From: Flavobacterium sp. SH_e
Lineage (GTDB): Bacteria > Bacteroidota > Bacteroidia > Flavobacteriales > Flavobacteriaceae
Assembly: GCF_025717045.1 (NCBI RefSeq)
Contig: NZ_JAOVZN010000001.1
Span: forward strand, 124,001-188,000
Direction: 5' to 3'
Length of the DNA stretch: 64,000 nucleotides
Below, piece by piece: positions 45,868 through 54,912 of the stretch. Under the pieces are notes generated by a model. The model was given only the letters and a program-made list of their open reading frames with translations, was not told the DNA's origin and did not search any database. The position numbers were made by a program, and so were the translations under genes. How positions within the stretch are numbered: position 1 is the first letter of the stretch; the number at the start of each line of letters is the position of its first letter.

Positions 45868-46632
45868 ATGAGAATTGCTATTGTCGAAGACGAACACTTA
45901 GCTTCTAGCTATCTAAAATCTATTTTAGAACAGCAAGATATTTTAAAGATTGCAGAAATCAGCGTTTTAAAATCTGTAAAAGAAGCGGTTGTTTTTTTTA
46001 GCGAAAACAAAGTTGACTTAGCATTTATGGATATTCATTTAGGTGACGGGAAAAGTCTCGACATTTTCGAAAAAACCATTATCGCCTGCCCTGTTATTTT
46101 CATCACGGCTTATGATTCTTACGCCATTTCTGTTTTCAAACATTTTACGATCGATTATCTTTTAAAACCATTTGAAGAAGAAGAATTATTAGAAGCGCTT
46201 CAGAAATTCAGAAATATAAAAGAAAGTTTTAATAACGATTCTACGCTTCAATCTTTAGTCGCAATAGAAAATCCAGAATCAAATAAAATACAACGTCATT
46301 TCTTGGTAAATCACGGCTATAAATTGATTTCTATTAACGAAAGTGAAATCACTTATTTTTCGGCCACAGGAAAGCATCTTTTTATCCATGTAAAATCTGG
46401 AAATAGCTATTTATACAATAACACCTTAACAGAAATTATAAACAGTTTAGATGCTTTTAATTTCTTTAAAATAAATCGAAAATATATCGTTCATCGAAAT
46501 ACGATTAAAGAAGTTGTAAAACATTCCAATCAGAAAGTAGAATTAATTTTAACGGTTCCTGCAGCCGAATCTGACGCTATTTTTATCAGTAAAAAAGAAA
46601 TAAATAATTTCAAAAATTGGCTTGACCAATAA
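45868..46632 (+). CDS. LytTR-type response regulator
   Basis: 254 residues. Receiver with EDE acidic pair (7-9) and phosphoacceptor Asp55 in LAFMDIHLGDG, Lys in YLLKPFEEEE. The C-terminal LytTR DNA-binding domain (about 150-250) contains FSATGKHLFIHVKSG and FFKINRKYIVHRNTIKEV. Likely partner of the LytS-like kinase at 36781; it has its own promoter after the SusD terminator. Confidence 0.9.
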   Translation: MRIAIVEDEHLASSYLKSILEQQDILKIAEISVLKSVKEAVVFFSENKVDLAFMDIHLGDGKSLDIFEKTIIACPVIFITAYDSYAISVFKHFTIDYLLKPFEEEELLEALQKFRNIKESFNNDSTLQSLVAIENPESNKIQRHFLVNHGYKLISINESEITYFSATGKHLFIHVKSGNSYLYNNTLTEIINSLDAFNFFKINRKYIVHRNTIKEVVKHSNQKVELILTVPAAESDAIFISKKEINNFKNWLDQ

Positions 46633-46857
46633 ATTAATAATTATTTAGCTATAAATTCATGCAGTTTTCAAAAATTAAAAAACTGCATTTTTGATAAATT
46701 GTGATTTAAAATCCGACTAAAAACTGTCAAAAACACGTTAAAACGTTAAAATAGCGTTATAGAAATCATAAAATTGCCCGTTCACTATCAATAAGATAGC
46801 AGAAATTTTTGGTTTATTATTTATCTTTGAGAGTATAGAAATCAAATGTAAAAGAAA

Positions 46858-47442
46858 ATGCCACAAAATAGATTTTATCCAAATGAACAGTTTAAAGAAA
46901 TAGAAATAAATGCCTCATTACAATTACGATACGCCATTTCAAACAGAGGTCGACTAATAAGTTTTACAGACGAAATTGAAAACGGACGCATCTTAAAAGG
47001 CGGATTAAGCGATGGTTACCCAACTTTCCGTTTTAAGGTTAAAAAAGACGATAAAATCGTAAACAAATATCTCTTCTTATATAAATTAGTTGCCCAATAT
47101 TTTATTCCAAAAGATTCCGAAGATCAAACTTATGTTCTGCATTTAGATTACAACAGAGCTAACGATGATGTGAGTAATTTGCGCTGGGCAACCAAACAAG
47201 AAATGATGGCGCACAGCCGAAAAAGTCCTCGCGTTATTCAAGCAAAAAAGAATCTGATCGAACACAATCTTAAAGCCGACGGACGAAAATTGACCACTAC
47301 AAAAGTGATGTTAATCAAAAAAATCCTTGCAAGACCTGAACAAAAAACACGTCTTAAAATGATTGCAAAACAATTCGGCGTAAGCGAAATGCAAATTAGA
47401 AGAATTGCCAGCGGAGAAAACTGGGGACATGTGAAAATTTAA
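46858..47442 (+). CDS. NUMOD4/HNH-like protein with C-terminal helix-turn-helix
   Basis: 194 residues. The N-terminal part (about 12-60: YAISNRGRLISF...GGLSDGYPTFRF) is NUMOD4-like. An HNH-like core VLHLDYNRANDDVSNLRWAT (about 98-117) has a Leu where the first His of the usual HH pair stands. The C-terminal KMIAKQFGVSEMQIRRIASGENW (about 165-190) resembles a DNA-binding helix-turn-helix. It stands alone, not in an intron or phage, so it may be a domesticated homing-nuclease relative acting as a DNA-binding protein. Confidence 0.7.
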   Translation: MPQNRFYPNEQFKEIEINASLQLRYAISNRGRLISFTDEIENGRILKGGLSDGYPTFRFKVKKDDKIVNKYLFLYKLVAQYFIPKDSEDQTYVLHLDYNRANDDVSNLRWATKQEMMAHSRKSPRVIQAKKNLIEHNLKADGRKLTTTKVMLIKKILARPEQKTRLKMIAKQFGVSEMQIRRIASGENWGHVKI

Positions 47443-47446
47443 TGGT

Positions 47447-47522
47447 GGTTGTAAAATGTTAAAGGTAAAATGTGAGATGTATGATATTGAAATCAACATT
47501 TCACATTTTACTTTTTTACAAC
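47447..47522. repeat. Inverted repeat between the HNH-like gene and lpdA
   Basis: GTTGTAAAATG...GGTAAAATGTGAGATGT on the left and ACATTTCACATTTTAC...TTTTACAAC on the right form an imperfect long stem of some 25 bp. It may act as terminator for the upstream gene; T-run weak. Confidence 0.6.
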
Positions 47523-47643
47523 TAACCTTTTTTTAAAATAAATCCTTAAATTCGCAATCACAAATAACAAAAGAATAAATCGAAAGATGAGTTTCGGAAT
47601 TTTAAAATTCATTTTTCGATAGTTAATACTAAAAACAAAAAAA

Positions 47644-49032
47644 ATGAAATACGACGTTATTGTTTTAGGAAGTGGTCCTGGAGGATATGTAACAGCAATT
47701 AGAGCTTCACAATTAGGCTTTAAAACTGCTGTAGTAGAAAAAGAAAATCTTGGTGGAGTTTGCCTTAACTGGGGATGTATCCCAACAAAAGCGCTTCTAA
47801 AATCTGCTCAAGTTTTTGATTACCTTAAACATGCTTCTGACTACGGATTGAAAGTTTCTGAATTCGATAAAGATTTCCCAGCAGTTATTCAACGCAGCCG
47901 TGGTGTTGCTGAAGGAATGAGCAAAGGGGTTCAATTCTTAATGAAAAAAAACAAAATTGACGTTATTGAAGGTTTTGGAAAACTAAAACCTGGAAAAAAA
48001 CTTGACGTTACTGATAAAGACAATAAAGTTACAGAATATAGCGCTGACCACATTATCATCGCAACTGGTGCTCGTTCTCGTGAGTTACCAAACTTACCTC
48101 AAGATGGTGTAAAAGTAATTGGATACCGTCAGGCAATGACTTTGCCAACACAGCCAAAATCTATGATTATTGTTGGTTCTGGAGCAATTGGAGTTGAGTT
48201 CGCTCACTTCTACAACTCAATGGGAACTGATGTTACTATCGTAGAATTTATGCCAAACGTAGTTCCTGTAGAAGACGAAGATATCTCAAAACAATTTGAG
48301 CGTTCTTTGAAAAAATCAGGAATTAAAGTAATGACTAACTCTTCTGTTGAGCGTATCGACACAACAGGTGCAGGAGTTAAAGCTTTCGTTAAAACTGCTA
48401 AAGGAGAAGAAGTTCTTGAAGCTGACATCGTACTTTCTGCGGTTGGAATTAAAACAAACATTGAAAATATCGGATTAGAAGAAGTTGGAATCGCTGTTGA
48501 CAGAGATAAAATCTTAGTAAACGCTTACAACGAAACTAATATTCCAGGATATTACGCAATTGGAGACGTTACTCCAGGCCAAGCTTTAGCGCACGTAGCT
48601 TCTGCTGAAGGAATTAACTGCGTTGAAAAAATTAAAGGTCTTCACGTAGACCCAATCGATTACGGAAACGTTCCTGGTTGTACTTATGCAACTCCAGAAA
48701 TCGCTTCTGTAGGTTTAACTGAAAAACAAGCAAAAGAAAAAGGTTACGAATTAAAAATTGGTAAATTCCCATTCTCAGCTTCTGGAAAAGCAAAAGCTGC
48801 TGGAAATGCTGACGGATTCGTAAAAGTAATTTTCGATGCTAAATACGGAGAATGGTTAGGATGCCACATGATTGGTGCTGGTGTTACAGATATGATTGCT
48901 GAAGCAGTTGTAGCTCGTAAACTAGAAACTACAGGTCACGAAATCCTTAAATCTATCCACCCTCACCCAACAATGAGCGAGGCTGTTATGGAAGCTGTTG
49001 CTGATGCTTACGGCGAAGTAATTCACTTGTAA
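47644..49032 (+). CDS. lpdA: Dihydrolipoyl dehydrogenase
   Basis: 462 residues. FAD site VLGSGPGGYVTA at the start, redox disulfide GGVCLNWGC (Cys40, Cys45), NAD site IIVGSGAIGVEFA near 175, second FAD segment YAIGDVTPG near 303, and the C-terminal HPHPTMSEAVMEA base. E3 of pyruvate/2-oxoglutarate dehydrogenases and glycine cleavage. Monocistronic; codon use is that of a highly expressed gene. TAAATTCG (47547-47554) is a possible variant -7 box. Confidence 0.96.
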   Translation: MKYDVIVLGSGPGGYVTAIRASQLGFKTAVVEKENLGGVCLNWGCIPTKALLKSAQVFDYLKHASDYGLKVSEFDKDFPAVIQRSRGVAEGMSKGVQFLMKKNKIDVIEGFGKLKPGKKLDVTDKDNKVTEYSADHIIIATGARSRELPNLPQDGVKVIGYRQAMTLPTQPKSMIIVGSGAIGVEFAHFYNSMGTDVTIVEFMPNVVPVEDEDISKQFERSLKKSGIKVMTNSSVERIDTTGAGVKAFVKTAKGEEVLEADIVLSAVGIKTNIENIGLEEVGIAVDRDKILVNAYNETNIPGYYAIGDVTPGQALAHVASAEGINCVEKIKGLHVDPIDYGNVPGCTYATPEIASVGLTEKQAKEKGYELKIGKFPFSASGKAKAAGNADGFVKVIFDAKYGEWLGCHMIGAGVTDMIAEAVVARKLETTGHEILKSIHPHPTMSEAVMEAVADAYGEVIHL

Positions 49033-49073
49033 AAATACACCGTTTTACGGTTATATATAATTCTCAATTTATA

Positions 49074-49112
49074 AAATCCGATTTGTGAAAACAGATCGGA
49101 TTTTTTTATTAA
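49074..49112 (+). terminator. Terminator of lpdA
   Basis: AAAATCCGAT and ATCGGATTTT form a perfect 10-bp stem with an 11-nt loop, followed by T7. Confidence 0.9.
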
Positions 49113-49195
49113 ATAAATATTGATTTTTCATAACAAATTGAGCATTAATTTTTAATAATAAAGACTTACTTTTGCCGTGCCCAAAACTATAAGCC

Positions 49196-49687
49196 ATGAA
49201 AAAATCATTGTTCCTATTAACAATTGTTCTTCTAATATCTAGTTCTCTTTCTGCGCAAACAAAACCAGAAACAAAAACTATTTTTGCACCTTCTTACGAT
49301 TATGTAAATGATTTTGAAAAAATCATGACTCCAAGTCAGGTAAAAACTTTAAGCGATTTTTTAAAAACTAGTGAAGCTAAAACAAAAAGTAAAATTCTTA
49401 TTGTAACTACTTCTTCAATAAGTCCACATACAGATCTAACCGATTATTCTTTAGAACTGGACAAATACTTATTGACTAAATTAAAAATCGACACTTCAAT
49501 TCTTATTGTAATAAGCAAGCAATTAAGACAAATTCAAGTTCAAGGCGTTGATAAAATACGTGTCAAAATGAGCGATCAGGAAATGAAAGATATCATTTCA
49601 ACTTATGTAGTTCCAGAACTTAAAAAAGGCGATTATTACAAAGGTCTACTTGTAGGCTCACAGCAATTAGTAAAAAAAATAGAATAA
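49196..49687 (+). CDS. Exported TPM-domain protein
   Basis: 163 residues. Signal peptide ends SLSAQ (about 21); the rest is one TPM (TLP18.3/Psb32/MOLO-1) domain with APSYDYVNDFEKIMTPSQVKTLSDFL and LDKYLLTKLKIDTSILIVISKQLRQIQVQ. The domain is known from photosystem assembly and some phosphatases; its role here is unknown. No membrane anchor after the domain, so soluble periplasmic. Confidence 0.8.
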   Translation: MKKSLFLLTIVLLISSSLSAQTKPETKTIFAPSYDYVNDFEKIMTPSQVKTLSDFLKTSEAKTKSKILIVTTSSISPHTDLTDYSLELDKYLLTKLKIDTSILIVISKQLRQIQVQGVDKIRVKMSDQEMKDIISTYVVPELKKGDYYKGLLVGSQQLVKKIE

Positions 49688-49694
49688 AACGACA

Positions 49695-49727
49695 ACATCC
49701 GATTTGTACAAACAGGTCGGATGTTTT
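49695..49727 (+). terminator. Terminator of the TPM gene
   Basis: ACATCCGAT pairs with GTCGGATGT (one G-U) around a 10-11 nt loop, followed by TTTT. Confidence 0.7.
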
Positions 49728-49789
49728 GGTATTCAAAATAAATTCTTTGCGATAAAAACAATAATCTTGACTTCTTAACCAGTAGTAAA

Positions 49790-50128
49790 ATGATCAATTA
49801 CAATAACAAAATATTCAAACCTGTAAGCAACAGCGAAAACGGAGAAACTTCTAATGAAACCGCTTTTCTTTATAAACAAGAAGGAAATATTCTAAGTGCA
49901 GAATATTCAGGCGGAAAAATCATAAAAGGTCATTTAATAGGCATAGTAGACAACGAAGGAAATATCGAAATGAGATACCATCAAGTAAATGAAAAAGGTG
50001 AATTAATGACTGGAATCTGTCATTCTAAACCTGAAATTTTAGAAAATGGAAAAATCAGACTTCATGAAATCTGGCAATGGACATCAGGCGACCAATCAAA
50101 AGGAAAATCTGTAATTGAAGAACAATAA
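49790..50128 (+). CDS. Small conserved protein of unknown function (beta-rich, 112 aa)
   Basis: 112 residues, no signal or membrane span. Alternating strands (AFLYKQEGNILSAEYSGGKIIKGHLIGIVDNEGNIEMRYHQVN) suggest a small beta-barrel, a MORN-like or lipocalin-like sheet. Related proteins are sometimes annotated as N-acetylglutamate synthase, but no acetyl-CoA site is visible, so I do not use that name. Confidence 0.7.
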   Translation: MINYNNKIFKPVSNSENGETSNETAFLYKQEGNILSAEYSGGKIIKGHLIGIVDNEGNIEMRYHQVNEKGELMTGICHSKPEILENGKIRLHEIWQWTSGDQSKGKSVIEEQ

Positions 50129-50191
50129 AAATAATCCTAAGATCTTTTATAACTTTATCAAAAATCAGTAACTCATTAAAAATCAATTATT

Positions 50192-50578
50192 ATGAAATCA
50201 GAAATTCAGAATTATAATAATTCACAGACAGCTGAAGATAAAGAAATCTGCGATCTTCTTTATAATATAATAGATCAAAACTTAACTGAAGCCGAAAACA
50301 AAATCTGGCATGCGCATCCTGTTTGGTTTCTAGACGGAAATCCGATCGTAGGTTACAGTAAATTAAAAGATTCTGTCAGATTGCTTTTCTGGAGCGGACA
50401 ATCTTTTGAAGAAAAACTACAAAACGAAGGTTCGTTTAAAGCAGCCGAAATTCGTTATACAAACATTGATCAAATTAACGAAGAAGACTTGAAACGCTGG
50501 CTTGAAAAAAGTATTGAAATTCAATGGGATTATAAAAATATTGTCAAAAGAAAAGGAGTTCTGCTTCGACTAAAATAA
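50192..50578 (+). CDS. DUF1801/YdhG-like protein
   Basis: 128 residues. EAENKIWHAHPVWFLDGNPIVGYSKLKDSVRLLFWSGQSF resembles the DUF1801 core, a small alpha/beta cytoplasmic fold. Members are linked loosely to iron handling in YdhG; the function here is unknown. Two further DUF1801-type genes lie at 57151 and 62003. Confidence 0.7.
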   Translation: MKSEIQNYNNSQTAEDKEICDLLYNIIDQNLTEAENKIWHAHPVWFLDGNPIVGYSKLKDSVRLLFWSGQSFEEKLQNEGSFKAAEIRYTNIDQINEEDLKRWLEKSIEIQWDYKNIVKRKGVLLRLK

Positions 50579-50610
50579 CCAATTAACCAAAAAACAAATA
50601 CAACCCAAAA

Positions 50611-51345
50611 ATGAAATTTTTTCCCTTAATCGCCTTTATTTTTTTAACCGCTACAACCTTTTCACAAACAAAAATGAGACCAGTAAACGAACTCATCGAT
50701 CAAACAGATTCTGGATGGAAATTAGTAAAAGAATGGACAAATACTGCTAAAAACAAAGTAGAAATTCTTCCTGCAGATCCTCAAAAAGCCAAAGACGCTT
50801 TGTATCACACCCAAGTTACAACCAGCTCGCCAATGGGTGCTATTGTATATAAAACTGGCGGAATTTTAATCGACAATGGCTGGATTAGAATCCTAGGTTC
50901 TGGAAGTGCCAAACTTAACCGAAGTCTTCCTGATTGGAACAAAGGAAAATCTTTTAAAGAATTTGGAGAAGCTCCTTCTTTCTTTTTAATTGCCGACGAT
51001 GCTTTGGGCGGTTTTTATATTTTGAATGGTGGCGCTCTGGGAACCGATCTTGGAAAAGTATATTATTTTGCACCAGATAATTTAGAATACGAACAGCTGG
51101 ATATTACCTATTCTGAGTTTTTAGAATTTTGTTTTAATAACGATTTAGATAAATATTATTCTGGCAGCCGTTGGGAAAGCTGGAAAAAAGATCTTGCTGC
51201 ATTACATGGAGATCAGGTTTTCAATTTTTATCCGTTTCTATGGACCGAAGAAGGAAGCGATATCAACAAAGTTCAAAGAAAAATGATTTCTGTTGAAGAA
51301 CAATACAGCCTTAATTTAGATTTAAGAAAACAGCTTGGGCATTAA
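50611..51345 (+). CDS. DUF2625 family protein with signal peptide
   Basis: 244 residues. MKFFPLIAFIFLTATTFSQ is a signal peptide; the body has MRPVNELIDQTDSGWKLVKEW and GWIRILGSGSAKLNRSLPDWN, characteristic of DUF2625, a family without known function. Most DUF2625 proteins are cytoplasmic, so an exported version is mildly unusual. 32 bp after the DUF1801 gene, possibly one transcript. Confidence 0.8.
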   Translation: MKFFPLIAFIFLTATTFSQTKMRPVNELIDQTDSGWKLVKEWTNTAKNKVEILPADPQKAKDALYHTQVTTSSPMGAIVYKTGGILIDNGWIRILGSGSAKLNRSLPDWNKGKSFKEFGEAPSFFLIADDALGGFYILNGGALGTDLGKVYYFAPDNLEYEQLDITYSEFLEFCFNNDLDKYYSGSRWESWKKDLAALHGDQVFNFYPFLWTEEGSDINKVQRKMISVEEQYSLNLDLRKQLGH

Positions 51346-51359
51346 TTCCAAACACATAA

Positions 51360-51485
51360 TGGTTTAATTTATATGGCGTGTTCTTTCGGGTCAGGCTGTC
51401 CGCTAAATTCCCGATTTAGAAAAACTAAGACTAAAAAGCTTTTTTTTCTAATTGGGAGATGCCGCTCCTAATCCTTAACGCACCT
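51360..51485. repeat. GC-richer dispersed repeat-like block
   Basis: The 217-bp gap holds GGCGTGTTCTTTCGGGTCAG...GCTGTCCGCTAAA and, after an A/T loop, TTGGGAGATGCCGCTCCTAATCC with TTAACGCACCTG. It is clearly richer in GC than its surroundings and does not look coding. It resembles a 'GGCGTGCC...CGGGCTGTCCGCT' intergenic repeat that I recall from Flavobacterium genomes. Confidence 0.5.
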
Positions 51486-51562
51486 GTTTCATAAGAACAG
51501 TTTTGTTGTAATATAATTTGTATTTTAGTAAGATCAAAACTACAACCAAAACACTCTAAATC

Positions 51563-52243
51563 ATGCTAAAACAAATTTTTATCCTTTTCATTTTTTGTCT
51601 CGGAATTCAATTGCATTCACAAGAAATTGGCTTTACAACTCCAGATTACAAAGCCATCGAAAAAGAAATCAACGACAAAAATTCAAAGTTTTTCTATCCA
51701 AAATTAATGGAAAGGCTCATGAAAAATGATACCCTTTTATCACATGACGAATACCGTCATTTGTATTTAGGCTACGTTTTTCAACCTAAATACAATGCAT
51801 TTTGGATTTCGCCCGACGAAGAGAAACTTCGTAAATATTACGATAAAGAAAAACTCGAAACTTCAGATTATGATGAAATCATTAAATTGTCTAATCATTC
51901 CTTAATCGATTTTCCGTTTGACTTAAAACAGCTTAATTTCCTTGCTTACATTTATCATTTAAAAGGTGACGAAACAGCAGCAAAAATTACTTCTTTCAAA
52001 TTCCATAGTATTATGAATGTTATTCTTTCTTCTGGAGACGGAAAGAAATGTGAAACTGGTTTTCATGTCTTAATGGTAGATCATGAATATATTTTACTCA
52101 GTCTTTTCGAAATCGATTCTAAAGAACAATCTCTTGTAGGAAACTGTGATTATCTAAGTTTTGAAAAAGGCGCTTATAATGTAGATGGCATTTATTTTAA
52201 TATTGAAAAAATGCTAGAAAACGAAAGGAAAGCTCTCAAATAA
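51563..52243 (+). CDS. Exported DUF4919-like protein
   Basis: 226 residues. Signal peptide ends QLHSQ (about 20). Body: YPKLMERLMKNDTLLSHDEYRHLYLGYVFQPKYNAFW and a helical middle part with NFLAYIYHLKGDETAAK suggest a DUF4919-type helical fold. Function unknown. Confidence 0.65.
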   Translation: MLKQIFILFIFCLGIQLHSQEIGFTTPDYKAIEKEINDKNSKFFYPKLMERLMKNDTLLSHDEYRHLYLGYVFQPKYNAFWISPDEEKLRKYYDKEKLETSDYDEIIKLSNHSLIDFPFDLKQLNFLAYIYHLKGDETAAKITSFKFHSIMNVILSSGDGKKCETGFHVLMVDHEYILLSLFEIDSKEQSLVGNCDYLSFEKGAYNVDGIYFNIEKMLENERKALK

Positions 52244-52267
52244 TCTAATTTTCAAACATAAAACAGC

Positions 52268-52302
52268 AACTCCAACAAATTTAATGTTGGAGTTTTTTTT
52301 TT
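52268..52302 (+). terminator. Terminator after the DUF4919-like gene
   Basis: AACTCCAACA (52268-52277) and TGTTGGAGTT (52285-52294) are perfect complements followed by ten T. Confidence 0.92.
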
Positions 52303-52377
52303 GATAAAAACTATTTATTTATTGTTTATCAATAAATTTTTATTATTTTAGCAGCATAACTTTTAATCTTAATTACA

Positions 52378-52920
52378 ATGGAAATTAAAATTGGAACACC
52401 GCAGATCCTAAAAATTTTGAATATTTTATCAAGGATTATTTTTATTGGCTTATGCGTAGAAGCTGGTATGTATCTTTTCAACGGAATTTATACAATGACT
52501 ATAAATTCATACAATGCACGTTTTCTTGATTTACTTGATTTGTACAATTATAGTCCCACTTATTACATTCAAGAAATTTGTTTTATCAGTATTGTAGCAA
52601 TACTAAAAGCAATTATGTTTTATTTTATTGTAAAAATGCTGCATTACAAAAAATTAGACATTGCTCAGCCTTTCACTGCCGAAATGGGACGTTTTATTTC
52701 TAATCTTTCTTACTTGGCTTTCGGAATCGGATTGTTTTCTTTTTGGGCTTTCAAATTCAATAATTGGCTAGCTTCAAATGGCGTAAAACTCCCGACTTTA
52801 GAATCTCTAAATCTTGAAGGTCACAGCATCTGGATTTTTATGGCAATTATAATGTTTGTAATTGGACAGATTTTTAAAAGAGGAATCGAAATTCAATCTG
52901 AAATTGACTTAACTATTTAA
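52378..52920 (+). CDS. DUF2975 membrane protein
   Basis: 180 residues with four membrane spans (about 14-35, 62-85, 105-123, 150-168). The layout matches DUF2975 proteins, which are almost always followed by a tiny Xre-type regulator, as here (10 bp downstream). Probably a membrane sensor or antagonist for that regulator, by analogy only. Confidence 0.82.
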   Translation: MEIKIGTPQILKILNILSRIIFIGLCVEAGMYLFNGIYTMTINSYNARFLDLLDLYNYSPTYYIQEICFISIVAILKAIMFYFIVKMLHYKKLDIAQPFTAEMGRFISNLSYLAFGIGLFSFWAFKFNNWLASNGVKLPTLESLNLEGHSIWIFMAIIMFVIGQIFKRGIEIQSEIDLTI

Positions 52921-52930
52921 ACGAAACATT

Positions 52931-53137
52931 ATGCCTATTATAGTAAACTTAGACGTCATGATGGCAAAAAGAAAAATGTCATTAAATGAACTTTCAGAAA
53001 AAGTAGATTTAACTTTATCAAATCTTTCCATTCTAAAAACCGGAAAAGCAAAAGCCATTCGTTTCAGCACGCTCGAAGCAATTTGCAAAGTTTTGGATTG
53101 CCAGCCTGGTGATATTTTAGAATTTTCGGAAGAATAA
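52931..53137 (+). CDS. Small Xre/YozG-type transcriptional regulator
   Basis: 68 residues, just one helix-turn-helix domain: VNLDVMMAKRKMSLNELSEKVDLTLSNLSILKTGKAKAIRFSTL and the closing LEAICKVLDCQPGDILEF typical of the HTH_26 family. Co-transcribed with the DUF2975 gene. Confidence 0.9.
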   Translation: MPIIVNLDVMMAKRKMSLNELSEKVDLTLSNLSILKTGKAKAIRFSTLEAICKVLDCQPGDILEFSEE

Positions 53138-53216
53138 TTTCATTTCGATTTAATTTGTATTTTCGTACAGAACTGATTTAAACTTTGAAACGATTAGAAA
53201 TCTAAAAAGTCTAAAA

Positions 53217-53810
53217 ATGAATATTTTAATTGTTTACTCGCATCCCAGTAAAAAGTCATACACTTTTCAAGTTTTGGAAAGATTAAAATCTGTTTTGGCT
53301 AATGAAAATTGGAATATCGAAATCTCAGATTTGTATGCTTCCAATTTCGAAAGTGATATGTCTGAAGCAGAATATGAACGTGAAGGTTTTGCAAAAACTC
53401 AACTTCCGATTCTGCAAGATGTTTTGAGCGAACAAGAAAAAATAGAAAAAGCAGACTGCATTATTTTCCTTTATCCCGTTTGGTGGAGCGATTGTCCTGC
53501 AAAATTAAAAGGCTGGTTCGATCGTGTTTATTCTGTTGGATATGCTTACGGGCAAAATGAAAATTCAAGAAAAATGAAAACCATTCCACTAGGACTTGTA
53601 ATTTGTACAGCTGGCCATCCGAATGATTTTCTTAACGAAATTGAAATTGCCCAAAGCATGGAAAAAATAATGCTCGAAGACCGACTTGGAAAACGTTTCA
53701 TTCAAAAGGAAATGATTATTCTAGGCGGAACTTTGGAACTCGAAAACGTAATGGCAAAACATTTTCAACTGATTAATCAAATTCCTGAAAAAATTAAAGC
53801 AATAAAATAA
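53217..53810 (+). CDS. NAD(P)H-dependent oxidoreductase, flavodoxin-like (NQO1/KefF type)
   Basis: 197 residues. FMN-binding start LIVYSHPSKKSYTFQVLERL and the family hallmark FLYPVWWSDCPAKLKGWFDRV (about 82-102). Cytoplasmic two-electron reductase of quinones or similar; substrate unknown. Monocistronic in appearance. Confidence 0.88.
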   Translation: MNILIVYSHPSKKSYTFQVLERLKSVLANENWNIEISDLYASNFESDMSEAEYEREGFAKTQLPILQDVLSEQEKIEKADCIIFLYPVWWSDCPAKLKGWFDRVYSVGYAYGQNENSRKMKTIPLGLVICTAGHPNDFLNEIEIAQSMEKIMLEDRLGKRFIQKEMIILGGTLELENVMAKHFQLINQIPEKIKAIK

Positions 53811-53834
53811 TCCCTAAATATAAACTAACTTCAA

Positions 53835-54275
53835 ATGATACAAGACGATACAACAGAAAAATCAGTTTTTGAAGAAATTCCAACCGAGAAAATTTATTCT
53901 AAAAAAGCAATAAGCACCGCAACTTTTTTTGGAGGTCCGCTGGTTGCTGGATATTGCATCGCAGAAAATTTCAAAGCATTTAACGAATCTGAAAAAGCTA
54001 GAAATACTTGGCTTATTACTGGAGCTTTTACGATCGTTATTATCGCTATTGCTTTCAATCTTCCTGAAAACTTCCCAACAATTATTTTCCCTGTAATTTA
54101 TTCAGGTGTAGCTTCTTATCTAATTCATACCTACCAAGAAAAAGAAATTCAAAAGCACATGGATAATGGCGGAAGCACTTTTGGCGGATGGAGAGTTTTT
54201 TTTATTTCTATATTAAGTGTCATAATCTTACTTGGCTTAATTTTAAGTTCCGCTTATCTTTTTTTAGGAGAATAA
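53835..54275 (+). CDS. Hypothetical membrane protein (146 aa)
   Basis: A cytoplasmic N-terminus (FEEIPTEKIYSKKAIS), a Gly-rich hydrophobic stretch FFGGPLVAGY near 32, two spans (about 57-95) and a C-terminal span (about 120-142). I recognise no named family. 24 bp after the oxidoreductase gene, possibly the same transcript. Confidence 0.75.
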   Translation: MIQDDTTEKSVFEEIPTEKIYSKKAISTATFFGGPLVAGYCIAENFKAFNESEKARNTWLITGAFTIVIIAIAFNLPENFPTIIFPVIYSGVASYLIHTYQEKEIQKHMDNGGSTFGGWRVFFISILSVIILLGLILSSAYLFLGE

Positions 54276-54386
54276 CTTAGCACATTAATTCTGTCCGAAA
54301 AGTACCTTAAAATTGTCTTTAAAATACCTTAACTAATTAATTTTTAGATTGTAAATTTACTTTACTAATTTAAAAATCAATTAATT

Positions 54387-54875
54387 ATGAAAAGTCAAGA
54401 TTTTACCACAACAATAATTGTCAATCAATCGCCAGAAGAAGTTTTCAAAGCCATACAAAATGTTCGTGGCTGGTGGTCTGAAGAAATTGAAGGAAAAACA
54501 GCAAACGAAAGAGACGAATTTAAATACCATTATGAAGACGTTCACCGCTGTAAAATAAAATTGATTGAAGTCATTCCAAATCAGAAAATCGTCTGGCTGA
54601 TTGAAGAAAATTATTTCAGTTTTACCAAAGACGATACGGAATGGACTAATACAACTGCGATTTTTGATATTTCGAATGAAGACAACAAAACCAAGCTCAC
54701 TTTTACACACGTTGGTTTAGTGCCAGAATACGAATGTTTTGAAGTTTGCAAAGCGGGCTGGACCAATTATATCGAGAACAGTTTGAAAAAACTAATTGAA
54801 ACTGGAAAAGGACTGCCTAATGCAACTGGAAAACCTCAAATAGAAACAGAAAGAGCATTATCATCAAAAGAATAA
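54387..54875 (+). CDS. SRPBCC/AHSA1-type protein
   Basis: 162 residues. NQSPEEVFKAIQNVRGWWSEEIEG and the late FTHVGLVPEYECFEVCKAGWTNYIENSLKKL give the START-like helix-grip fold that binds hydrophobic ligands. Function unknown. A second SRPBCC gene lies at 61302. Confidence 0.85.
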   Translation: MKSQDFTTTIIVNQSPEEVFKAIQNVRGWWSEEIEGKTANERDEFKYHYEDVHRCKIKLIEVIPNQKIVWLIEENYFSFTKDDTEWTNTTAIFDISNEDNKTKLTFTHVGLVPEYECFEVCKAGWTNYIENSLKKLIETGKGLPNATGKPQIETERALSSKE

Positions 54876-54912
54876 TTTTCTTACTTTCGTTATAGTAATT
54901 AAAACGAAAGCT

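Noticed and set aside
49790..50128. N-acetylglutamate synthase
   Set aside because: Similar small proteins carry this label, but there is no GNAT fold or acetyl-CoA motif in the 112 residues.
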